This document shows, one piece after another, positions 26,179-33,025 of a stretch of 36,301 nucleotides of DNA. Every line of letters begins with the position of its first letter. Position 1 is the stretch's first letter. Origin of the DNA: Candidatus Latescibacterota bacterium (GTDB taxonomy: Bacteria; Latescibacterota; UBA2968; GCA-2709665); contig JAAXHE010000315.1 in NCBI GenBank assembly GCA_012271065.1, forward strand, positions 1-36,301, read 5' to 3'. Both the position numbers and the translations under genes were made by a program. The notes beneath the pieces are model-generated. The model saw nothing but the letters and a program-made list of their open reading frames with translations. It was not told the origin of the DNA and did no database searches.

Positions 26179-27243
26179 TTACGGAATGAATCGGGTTTTC
26201 GGCGTGATTGACAGAATGAACTCCGTGAGCAGGGCAACGGTTCGATCCAGGTCCTTCAACGAGAGAATTTCCACCGGCGTGTGCATATAACGCAGCGCCA
26301 CGCTCACTAGGCCGGTAGCCACGCCGGCGCGTGTGAGCTGAATGGCGTTCGCGTCCGTTCCGGTTCCGCCCGCCGCGGCTTCGATCTGATACGGCACATC
26401 GGCCTTTCGCGCCGCATCCACGAGGCGCTTGAAGACGACCGGATTGATGTTGGCTCCTCGGGCGATGACGGGGCCGGCCCCCACCTTCAGGTCGCCGTCC
26501 CTTCGTTTGTCCACGTCCGGATGATCGGTGGCACAGGCGACGTCCAGGCCGATGCCGAGGTGCGGGTTGATTCCGTAAGCGCTGGTTTTGGCGCCGCGCA
26601 GCCCGATCTCCTCCTGGACGGTGGCGACGGCGAACAGGGCGGCGCCGGACGTCTTTCCGGCCCGGGAAACGCAGCGCAGGGTCTCCGCCGCGACGTAGGC
26701 GCCCATCTTGTTGTCGAAAGCGCGGGAGGCGGCCAGGTCTCCGCGGATGACCTCGAAATTGGGATCGTAGGTAACGGGGTCGCCGATGTCGACGACTATT
26801 CCGGCCTCCTTGTTGTCCGATGCGCCAATGTCAATCCAGAGATCGTGGATACGTGGCGTCTTCTTTCGGTCTTCGCCCGTCATCAGATGAATGGGTTTCT
26901 TGCCGAATACGCCGGGTATGGCGCCGGATGACGTGTGTATGCGGACTTTCCTGCCCGGAATGATGTTGGTGTCGAAGCCGCCGATCGCATTGACGTAGAT
27001 GAATCCGTTGTCGTCGATATGGTTGACCTGGAAACCCAGTTCATCCATGTGCCCGGCCAGCATGATTCGCGGGCTTCCTTTGGCATTGTGGACGGCAATC
27101 GCATTGCCGTGCGCGTCGAAGGTAACTTTATCCGCGTATTTCTTCGTTTGCGCCGTCCAGACGTCGCGGACGGGACCTTCGTACCCGGATGGACCGGGCG
27201 CATTGAGCATGGATTCGAGAAAGGCACGGGAAGATTTGCGCAT
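26179..27243 (-). CDS. M42-family dinuclear metallo-aminopeptidase (FrvX/glutamyl-aminopeptidase type)
   Basis: M42 peptidases form large tetrahedral complexes that remove N-terminal residues from peptides. The 354-residue protein has the metal ligands in AGHMDELGF (His at about 65), RAFDNKMGAY (Asp at about 180), VQEEIGLRG (catalytic and metal Glu pair), LDVACATDHPD (Asp) and LRYMHTPVE (His). Motifs GPSGYEGPVRD at the N-terminus and GGTGTDANAIQ are family-typical. AAGGAG lies 4-5 bases before the ATG, which begins only 10 bases after the upstream Gfo/Idh/MocA stop. A peptide or isopeptide substrate in this pathway is inferred from it and the M14 gene. Confidence 0.93.
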   Translation of the reverse strand: MRKSSRAFLESMLNAPGPSGYEGPVRDVWTAQTKKYADKVTFDAHGNAIAVHNAKGSPRIMLAGHMDELGFQVNHIDDNGFIYVNAIGGFDTNIIPGRKVRIHTSSGAIPGVFGKKPIHLMTGEDRKKTPRIHDLWIDIGASDNKEAGIVVDIGDPVTYDPNFEVIRGDLAASRAFDNKMGAYVAAETLRCVSRAGKTSGAALFAVATVQEEIGLRGAKTSAYGINPHLGIGLDVACATDHPDVDKRRDGDLKVGAGPVIARGANINPVVFKRLVDAARKADVPYQIEAAAGGTGTDANAIQLTRAGVATGLVSVALRYMHTPVEILSLKDLDRTVALLTEFILSITPKTRFIP

Positions 27244-27253
27244 CGGTCTCCTT

Positions 27254-28282
27254 TCAGGAAGCAGAGCGTTTTCGGCAATGTTCGATAACGCGAATCAATT
27301 CGCGTGACTCATGGGTCTTGATATGGGGCTCTGCGCTTTTCGTCAACGTTTCATGGATGTTCGCGTAAAAATCGAGTTGGGCTTCGGAACGAATCGGCAC
27401 GGTCTCTTCCCGCCAGGGTAGCCGGTCCTTGTTGTCATAGCTGCGCCCCGGCGCCGCACCCTCGAAAACCCTCAGTTCCGGCGCCTGATCGGGATCGTAA
27501 TACCGGACTTGAAAGGCGTTTTCCGACTGGACGAGGGTTCCAAATCGCCCGCACACGTGCCAGGGCGGAAGGGGCAGGGCGGCCGCCTGATTGATCTCCA
27601 GATCGAGGAGCTGACTGCGCCGGGTCCTGAGCCAGACTTTCACCACGTCGTCCGCGTCACCACGTGTCGCGACGGACCAGAGATTGCATTGTGTATCGAC
27701 AATGGGCGTGCCGTCGGAGAGATACAGCAACTGGTCGATATAGTGGGCGCCGTAGTTGTTGAGCATACCGCCGCCGTGTTTGCGCAGGCTCTGCCAGTCG
27801 TTTCGGCGCACGTAACGCGTCAGCAGGCGGCGGATCAGGTAGACCGGGCCAAGGATTCCACTGTCGAGGATGCCTTTGAGCGTCTGAGTTTCAGCCGCAA
27901 GACGATGCGGCTGGTAGACGAGCACGCGCCGACCGTGCCGCTCCGCCTCTTCAATAATGCGGTCGGCCGATTTGAGGGTCGTGGTCATCGGTTTTTCAAG
28001 GATGACGTGACAACCTTCGCTCAGCGCTCTCCGGGCGTGACGTTCGTGAAGTCTCGTAGGCGTGGCGACGACCAGTATGTCGGGGCGCTCTTTTTTCCAG
28101 AATGCTCCGGAAGTCTTGTAGGTCCGGCAACCGGAAAGTGCGGCGGCCTCCTCGAGACGCTCGGGGAGCGGGTCGATTACGGCGACGAGCTGGAAATCCT
28201 GCGCGTCTTTGAGTTCGTTGAAGTGCCTGGACCATCCGGCCCTGCCCAGTCCCGCGATCGCTACATCCAGCTTCTTCGCCAT
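27254..28282 (-). CDS. Gfo/Idh/MocA-family oxidoreductase (second copy)
   Basis: A 342-residue member with the full family pattern: Rossmann motif AGLGRAGW (10-17) and the catalytic Glu96-Lys97-Pro98 (ILEKPMTT). The substrate-domain segment GGGMLNNYGAHYIDQLLYL carries the conserved His. It is the first gene of the minus-strand catabolic block, next to the divergent membrane protein gene. Its stop codon lies 10 bases before the M42 gene, and the ribosome site of the latter falls within that gap. The substrate cannot be read from sequence. Confidence 0.9.
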   Translation of the reverse strand: MAKKLDVAIAGLGRAGWSRHFNELKDAQDFQLVAVIDPLPERLEEAAALSGCRTYKTSGAFWKKERPDILVVATPTRLHERHARRALSEGCHVILEKPMTTTLKSADRIIEEAERHGRRVLVYQPHRLAAETQTLKGILDSGILGPVYLIRRLLTRYVRRNDWQSLRKHGGGMLNNYGAHYIDQLLYLSDGTPIVDTQCNLWSVATRGDADDVVKVWLRTRRSQLLDLEINQAAALPLPPWHVCGRFGTLVQSENAFQVRYYDPDQAPELRVFEGAAPGRSYDNKDRLPWREETVPIRSEAQLDFYANIHETLTKSAEPHIKTHESRELIRVIEHCRKRSAS

Positions 28283-28455
28283 GGGCGCATCCTGAAAAGT
28301 TGACGGTTCCGCCTTCTCTGTCTATATTCCTGCGAACGGCGTAGAAGATAAATCCTGCGACCCAAATGTCCACAGAAATCATGAGGGGTTTTCGCTGGTT
28401 TCGGGCGTAACGGGTGCGTGTATTCCAATCAGGAATCATAATCGGGAGGATTGCG

Positions 28456-29031
28456 GTGGGAAACGGGTCAGAACGTCCGGATGCTTCCGAGGGGGTCAGA
28501 TCGACGACGATGCAGGCGGCCATTCTGGGCATGCTCGTTGTGAATGTCCCGCTGCTGCTGGTCAGCTTCGGGATGGGTTACGCGTCACGGTTCGACTGGA
28601 TGTCCGTATCCGTAAGCGCCCACCTGAAGGTGGGGCTTCTTGCCGCGTTTCTGACGGTGCTGACGCAAACGACAACGATGTTTTACTTTATGGGAACGGG
28701 CTCCGCCATCAAGTCCGAGGTCCGGGAGCGAGGTCTGAATCCAGAGTTTCTTGCCCGCGCCCGCGCGTTCAAAGGCAGTTTCTTCTACCTTCTGACGCTC
28801 GGTATTCTGCTGATTATGGCCGCGGCGATGATCGGCGGCGGCGCGCACGCCGACCTGCTGTGGAGCGGCGGCGAAGGGGGCCGCACGTTTTATCAGATCC
28901 TGCACGAGGTCCTGGCGATCCTGAGTCTTCTGGTGAATATGATCGCATTCGCCCTCACCCCTTTCTATATCCAGAAGAACAACCGGCTGCTGGACGACGT
29001 GGGAAGTACCCGGGCCGCGGCGCAGGAGTAG
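28456..29031 (+). CDS. Four-helix membrane protein of unknown function
   Basis: The start is the GTG at 28456 (VGNGSERPD), with GGGAGG 6-7 bases upstream; a GTG at 28414 in the same frame lacks such a site. The 191-residue protein has four hydrophobic helices: AILGMLVVNVPLLLVSFGMG, LLAAFLTVLTQTTTMFYFMG, FYLLTLGILLIMAAAMIGGG and VLAILSLLVNMIAFALTPFY. Helix-edge histidines occur in SAHLKVG, GAHAD and LHEVLA. The spacing recalls small cytochrome-b-like or transporter subunits, but I do not recognise a family. It is divergent from the catabolic block and 52 bases before the PolX-like gene. Confidence 0.7.
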   Translation: MGNGSERPDASEGVRSTTMQAAILGMLVVNVPLLLVSFGMGYASRFDWMSVSVSAHLKVGLLAAFLTVLTQTTTMFYFMGTGSAIKSEVRERGLNPEFLARARAFKGSFFYLLTLGILLIMAAAMIGGGAHADLLWSGGEGGRTFYQILHEVLAILSLLVNMIAFALTPFYIQKNNRLLDDVGSTRAAAQE

Positions 29032-29083
29032 ACTGTCACGTGGGGACGGGTATCGCCGCCCGCAGGCGGAACACGGAGGAGAT

Positions 29084-30799
29084 ATGGACAACCGGGAGGT
29101 CGCAGAAATCCTGGAAGAGATGGCCACGTTGATGGAATTGAACGGCGACGGCGGTTTTCGCATACGCGCGTACGCCAATGCCGCCCGGGCAATCGATTCC
29201 CTCGGGGATCCGGTTGCGGCGCTGGCAGCAGCGGGAAAGCTGGATTCGGTCCGGGGAATCGGAAAGGGTCTCGCGGGCCGGATCAGCGAACTCGTGGAAA
29301 CGGGCCAACTGCCCGGTCTGGATGAATTGAAGGCGTCGGTCCCGGAGGGATTGATGGAAATGACTGAAATACCGGGACTCGGCGCCAAACGAGTGCGCGC
29401 AATCTATGAAGAGCTGGGCATCGTGGACATCGATGCGCTCGCCAGAGCCTGCGACTCGGGCGATCTTGAGGGGATGAGCGGATTCGGCCGGAAGACCGCC
29501 GAACGGATCGCACAGGGTATTCAATACATGCAGAAGCACCGGGGGCAGTTTCTGTGCAATGGTGCAGGCCACGACGCGGCAGGGATTCGTGCATTCCTCG
29601 AGGACCAGGCAAACGTTGATCGCGTGGCCACGGCCGGATCGATACGGCGCCGCAACGAAACGCACAGCGCCCTGGATCTCGTGGCAAGTACAAAAGAACC
29701 CGATGCGTTGGCCGGGGCATTCACCGGTTATGGAGAAGTGGACGAGGTTGTCGAAGCCGGAGAAACGCGGGTGAGTGTCGTGTTGAAGTCGGGCATGCGC
29801 GCAAACCTGTGGCTGGTGGTGGAGGAGGCGTTTCCGACTGCGCTCCATCACGTGACGGGAAACGAGGCGCATGTTGCGCAGATGCAAGACAGCGCGTCTG
29901 AAATGGGACTGCGGTTGAACGAGTACGGATTGTTCGACGGCGAGCGTAGAATCCCCTGCGGAGACGAGGCCGCGTTGTTCGAAGCGCTGGGGCTGTCCGA
30001 AATCCCGCCGGAACTGCGCGAGGGCGGAGACGAGGTCCGGCTGGCAGGCGCCGGGGAACTGCCTGCTCTTGTGTCACGCGCCGACCTCCGGGGGACGCTG
30101 CACGTTCATACCCGGCACAGCGACGGCCGTGCGGACGTCATGGAGATGGCGAAGGCGGCGGCAGATCTGGGTTACGAGTATATCGGGATATGCGACCACA
30201 GCAAGGCCGCAGCCTATGCAAACGGTCTGACCGAGGACAGGGTCCGCGCCCAGTGGGAGGAAATCGACGGCGTGAACGCTGAACTCGAAGATATCCGGGT
30301 GTTGAAGGGCATCGAGGTGGACATACTCGGCGACGGACGGCTGGATTTCGAGGACGAATTCCTCTCGGAGTTCGAAGTCGTCGTGGCGTCGGTGCATTCC
30401 AGGTTCGGCATGACCGAATCCGAGGCGACGGATCGGATCGTGCGCGCGGTCCGGAACCCGAACGTACACATTCTGGGACATCCCACGGGGCGGTTGCTGC
30501 TTTCGAGAGAGGGCTACCCGCTGGATCACCGCGCCGTTATCGACGCGGCGGCGGAGGCGGATACGGCCATCGAGCTGAATGCCAATCCCCGGCGGCTGGA
30601 CATGGACTGGCGGCACATCGGATACGCGAGGGAAAAAGGCGTGAAGATTTCCATTAATACCGATGCCCACAGCATAGAGGGACTGGAGCAGATGGAGCAC
30701 GGACTCGGGGTCGGCCGTAAGGGTGGACTGACCGCCGCGGACGTTCTGAACGCGATGACCCTGGATGACTTTCAGGCCTGGCGCGCGGAATCCAAATAA
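29084..30799 (+). CDS. PolX-like protein: degenerate family X polymerase core fused to an intact PHP domain
   Basis: Bacterial PolX joins a Pol beta-type polymerase to a PHP metal-dependent 3'-5' exonuclease and acts in DNA repair. The 571-residue protein has the 8-kDa helix-hairpin-helix region (1-150; SVRGIGKGLAGRI, IPGLGAKRV, MSGFGRKTAERI). The polymerase core, however, reads AGSIRRRNETHSALDL, giving Ala196 where the first catalytic Asp should be; Asp198 is kept. The third Asp is Asn241 in SGMRANLWLVV. The PHP site looks complete: His340 and His342 (LHVHTRHSDG), Asp347, His372 (CDHS), Glu411 (GIEVDI), His438 (ASVHS), His466 (LGHPTGR), Asp527 and His529 (NTDAH). The ATG follows GGAGGAGAT. 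Confidence 0.92.
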   Translation: MDNREVAEILEEMATLMELNGDGGFRIRAYANAARAIDSLGDPVAALAAAGKLDSVRGIGKGLAGRISELVETGQLPGLDELKASVPEGLMEMTEIPGLGAKRVRAIYEELGIVDIDALARACDSGDLEGMSGFGRKTAERIAQGIQYMQKHRGQFLCNGAGHDAAGIRAFLEDQANVDRVATAGSIRRRNETHSALDLVASTKEPDALAGAFTGYGEVDEVVEAGETRVSVVLKSGMRANLWLVVEEAFPTALHHVTGNEAHVAQMQDSASEMGLRLNEYGLFDGERRIPCGDEAALFEALGLSEIPPELREGGDEVRLAGAGELPALVSRADLRGTLHVHTRHSDGRADVMEMAKAAADLGYEYIGICDHSKAAAYANGLTEDRVRAQWEEIDGVNAELEDIRVLKGIEVDILGDGRLDFEDEFLSEFEVVVASVHSRFGMTESEATDRIVRAVRNPNVHILGHPTGRLLLSREGYPLDHRAVIDAAAEADTAIELNANPRRLDMDWRHIGYAREKGVKISINTDAHSIEGLEQMEHGLGVGRKGGLTAADVLNAMTLDDFQAWRAESK

Positions 30800-31003
30800 A
30801 CGGGAAACATGGATGGACAGTACAAGGACACATACCGTCGATGCGGTTCTGTGCCTTGCCTTGTTTGCGTGTTTTTCCGGTTTTATTGATTTTTGCTCCT
30901 AATCCTGCCTATCCTGTATATCCATGTTTGATGTTGTTCGCAGCCATTCGGCGATAGTCTCCAACTGCAGACAAATCGATAGCCGGTATGTATCGGAGGT
31001 CGC

Positions 31004-31726
31004 GTGACCCGCGAGGAGATTTTCGACACCGTCCAATCTCTTGCCGGAGAGAAGGACCTCTACGCCGCCAGCGAGTTTGTGCTCGGACTCTGGGATGAGA
31101 CCGAGGTGGTGAAGGTTTTTGAAGACCTCCTGCTCGACTGCTATTGGAAGGCCAGGTCCGTGGAGCAGGTGATCCACTTTGCCAACGTGGGCATCCACTA
31201 TTGTCTCACACATGCGTGCGAACGCGATGAGGGCGACGATTCCGCGAGGGAGCTTCGGTTCGCCGCCAAGAGGTTGGCCACCAACGCCGCGTCCTTCACG
31301 TGGATCGGCTGGGACGAACCGGGTATTGAGATTTCGCCCGATCAGATGCGGCACGGAATCGCCTTCGCGCGGTACGCCGTTCGGCAACTCCATGACCTGG
31401 ACCCGACCGACGCGCAGTTTGCCTTTACATACTGGTATCTCGGCGCGCATCTTATGGCGGATGGGTCCCACGCGGAGGCGCTGGCGGTATTTATTACGAC
31501 GAAGGATTACAACGAATCGGCCGGCGACAATCCGGACTACCAGACCATGATCGAAGGATACATCGGGCTGGCGAAGATCCTCTCGGGCGACGACGAAACC
31601 GGCGAATCGGAATTCGACGCATCAATCGCCGCGCTTGAGGCCCGCGAAGGCGAAGATGCCGCGTTCTTCGCAAAACAGCTCGTAGACGTACGGACATTTT
31701 TCGAGAGACGCAAAGGAAAAGGCTAA
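31004..31726 (+). CDS. Helical (TPR-like) protein of unknown function
   Basis: A 240-residue acidic, alpha-helical protein with a GTG start 3 bases after ATCGGAGGTC. Helix pairs rich in Ala and Leu, such as DAQFAFTYWYLGAHLMADGSHAEALAVF and MIEGYIGLAKILSG, resemble tetratricopeptide-type repeats, but I do not recognise a family. No signal peptide or membrane segment is visible. It lies about 200 bases after the PolX-like gene and is followed by a GC-rich hairpin (31737-31757). Function not assigned. Confidence 0.65.
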   Translation: MTREEIFDTVQSLAGEKDLYAASEFVLGLWDETEVVKVFEDLLLDCYWKARSVEQVIHFANVGIHYCLTHACERDEGDDSARELRFAAKRLATNAASFTWIGWDEPGIEISPDQMRHGIAFARYAVRQLHDLDPTDAQFAFTYWYLGAHLMADGSHAEALAVFITTKDYNESAGDNPDYQTMIEGYIGLAKILSGDDETGESEFDASIAALEAREGEDAAFFAKQLVDVRTFFERRKGKG

Positions 31727-31736
31727 TTGCCGGGCA

Positions 31737-31757
31737 GGGCAGCCACAAGGGCTGCCC
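31737..31757. repeat. GC-rich hairpin (REP-like), possible terminator
   Basis: GGGCAGCC (31737-31744) pairs with GGCTGCCC (31750-31757) around ACAAG. It follows the stop of the gene at 31004-31726 by 10 bases and is followed by CTACAGG, not a T-run. Such GGGCAGCC-ACAAGG-GCTGCCCC hairpins recur in uncultured bacterial genomes, so it is more likely a REP-type repeat than a classic terminator. Confidence 0.45.
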
Positions 31758-31949
31758 CTACAGGTTCGAAATCGCTGCGGGATACGGACTAACGCGATGG
31801 GACAAACACACCAGGGAAAGCCGAAAACCTGCTACTGTCGCATTTTGCGACACTTCAAGGTTCCCTGTTGCCTAAACCGGCTTCACGTTGTTCAGCCGCA
31901 ACCAAACAGTCGGAAATTAGCGCGCGAGTCCGTTGGCGTTGCAATTACT

Positions 31950-32055
31950 CCCCCCTTGAGAGGGAGTCGCAGAAGCCGAGCCCGTCCCCTGAGCACTTGC
32001 CCTGAGCCTGTCGAAGGGTGTCGAAGGGTCGGCGACGGCTGATGCGGTGGGGGAT
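31950..32055. repeat. Interspersed repeat segment with a short tandem duplication
   Basis: The segment contains CCTGAGCACTTGCCCTGAGC followed by a TGTCGAAGGG unit present twice in a row. It is flanked by CTCCCCCCTTGAGAGGGAG on the left and GATGCGGTGGGGGATTTC on the right. The nested GAGC and CCCTGAGCC patterns and intergenic position fit a mobile short-repeat family I recall from environmental genomes. No coding frame of quality crosses it. Confidence 0.4.
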
Positions 32056-32290
32056 TTCTACGCCTTGCGGTATGCAAGCAGCGTGATAATTCTTCTACGG
32101 ATTTTGCATTGAAGTCGTACTGTAAAGATCTAAGGATCGGTAGGTGAAGACGTAAGAAGACCAGGCGGCATCTCGCCGGTCAGGCGCTGAGGGTTGAGCT
32201 CGTCAGGCTCGGGTACAGTCAGTAGCGCTCGCCTTTCTTCTTATATTTCATGAGATTTTGGTACAACGGATGATTCTCCAGGAGGATCCG

Positions 32291-32476
32291 ATGGCTGCGA
32301 GAAATTTAACCGCGGTGATTAAAAAAGAGGATGAACTGTACGTTGCCGATTGTCCGGCATTGGGTACGGTAAGCCAGGGCGCATCCCAGAAAGAAGCGTT
32401 GGAGAACCTCAAGGAGGCCACAACACTCTACCTTGAAGAAACCGGTGGTGGGAACGTTGAGAGCGTACTCACGTAG
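32291..32476 (+). CDS. HicB-like antitoxin-fold protein, orphan
   Basis: The start is the ATG at 32291 (MAARNLTAVIKKEDELYVAD), with AGGAGG 5 bases upstream; in-frame upstream starts lack a site. The 61-residue protein follows the HicB fold: a first strand NLTAVIKKEDELYVADCPAL, a Gly-rich turn TVSQGASQ, then the helix KEALENLKEATTLYLEE. HicB proteins neutralise the HicA mRNA interferase by covering its active site. No HicA is visible within 500 bases on either side and there is no DNA-binding C-terminal domain, so this may be a stand-alone HicB-fold gene. A terminator-like hairpin follows at 32541. Confidence 0.75.
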   Translation: MAARNLTAVIKKEDELYVADCPALGTVSQGASQKEALENLKEATTLYLEETGGGNVESVLT

Positions 32477-32540
32477 GACGGGATTGACCGAGGATAGATT
32501 CTAAGTGTAATATAGACATTGAGTTATACGAAAATCGATA

Positions 32541-32579
32541 AGGGTTTGTCGGCAAAACCGACCGACCCTTTTTATTTTT
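32541..32579 (+). terminator. Intrinsic terminator after the HicB-like gene
   Basis: AGGGTTTGTCGG and CCGACCGACCCT can pair around CAAAA (core stem GTCGG/CCGAC, outer AGGG/CCCT with a mismatch), followed by TTTTATTTTTC. It lies 65 bases after the stop of the HicB-like gene and isolates it from the DGQHR genes. Confidence 0.6.
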
Positions 32580-32895
32580 CGGAGACGGGAACGATACTCG
32601 GTTGACTAACGAACAAAGTGTGCTCCCTGGTCTGGAAACTTCGTTTCGGTTAGAATCGCGTCCAAATGCAATTGACGATGTAATACACCCCTTCGGCACT
32701 TGGGCATCCGGAGCAGACTGATTTTGAACTGGGTTTCGGTAAACGCGTATGATGCACAATTTCGCGTAATGAGTGAACGACAATCCTCGCCAACGATTCC
32801 AACAACCCCCGCGGAGCCAGTGAATTCGGATGAATGACGTATCCCTCTTTATTTCCGACAACGAAAATAATAATATTCTATCTTACATTTTTTCC

Positions 32896-32925
32896 TTGAC
32901 AAGAATTAATATAAATTCTTAAATT
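32896..32925 (+). promoter_or_regulatory. Strong promoter with a palindrome in the spacer, upstream of the HEPN-DGQHR gene
   Basis: A perfect TTGACA (32896-32901) is followed 17 bases later by TTAAAT (32919-32924), or 18 bases later by TAAATT. The spacer carries GAATTAATATAAATTC (32903-32918), an imperfect palindrome with perfect GAATT/AATTC arms. Such a site between the promoter boxes could be an operator. DndB proteins are reported as transcriptional repressors of dnd genes, so autoregulation by a DGQHR protein is plausible but inferred. Confidence 0.5.
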
Positions 32926-33025
32926 AGAACTAATATTGGTCTGGGCTATTTGCCAAGATCGGCTGGTTCGAGTGAAGTTAGTGATTTGTCGCCAGCGTCA
33001 GAGATTTACAAACTGGAGGTGCGAG

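Larger units (their letters stand above)
31727..32290. other. Repeat-rich intergenic region
   Basis: No gene is supported in this 564-base stretch. It holds a hairpin at 31737-31757, a palindrome TGTCGCATTTTGCGACA near 31836-31852 and an interspersed-repeat-like segment at about 31950-32055. AT-rich sequence lies before the HicB-like gene. The density of short repeats marks a probable recombination or insertion boundary. Confidence 0.5.
32477..33025. other. AT-rich intergenic region upstream of the HEPN-DGQHR gene
   Basis: This 549-base stretch is clearly richer in A and T than the rest of the window. It holds a terminator (32541-32579) and the strong promoter at 32896. On the minus strand a frame runs from about 32877 to 32650 without stops; it reads protein-like (LLESLARIVVHSLREIVHHT, then CSGCPSAEGVYYIVNC) but has no good start codon or ribosome site. 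I do not call it a gene. Confidence 0.5.

Noticed and set aside
32469..32861. 130-codon minus-strand frame between the HicB-like and HEPN-DGQHR genes
   Set aside because: It has no recognisable motif, crosses the terminator and overlaps the HicB-like stop; codon pattern looks random.
32650..32877. Minus-strand open frame containing KPSSKSVCSGCPSAEGVYYI, considered as a Cas4-like or zinc-binding fragment
   Set aside because: No start codon or ribosome site; the region is AT-rich and intergenic. The Cys-x-x-Cys similarity is too short to support a call.
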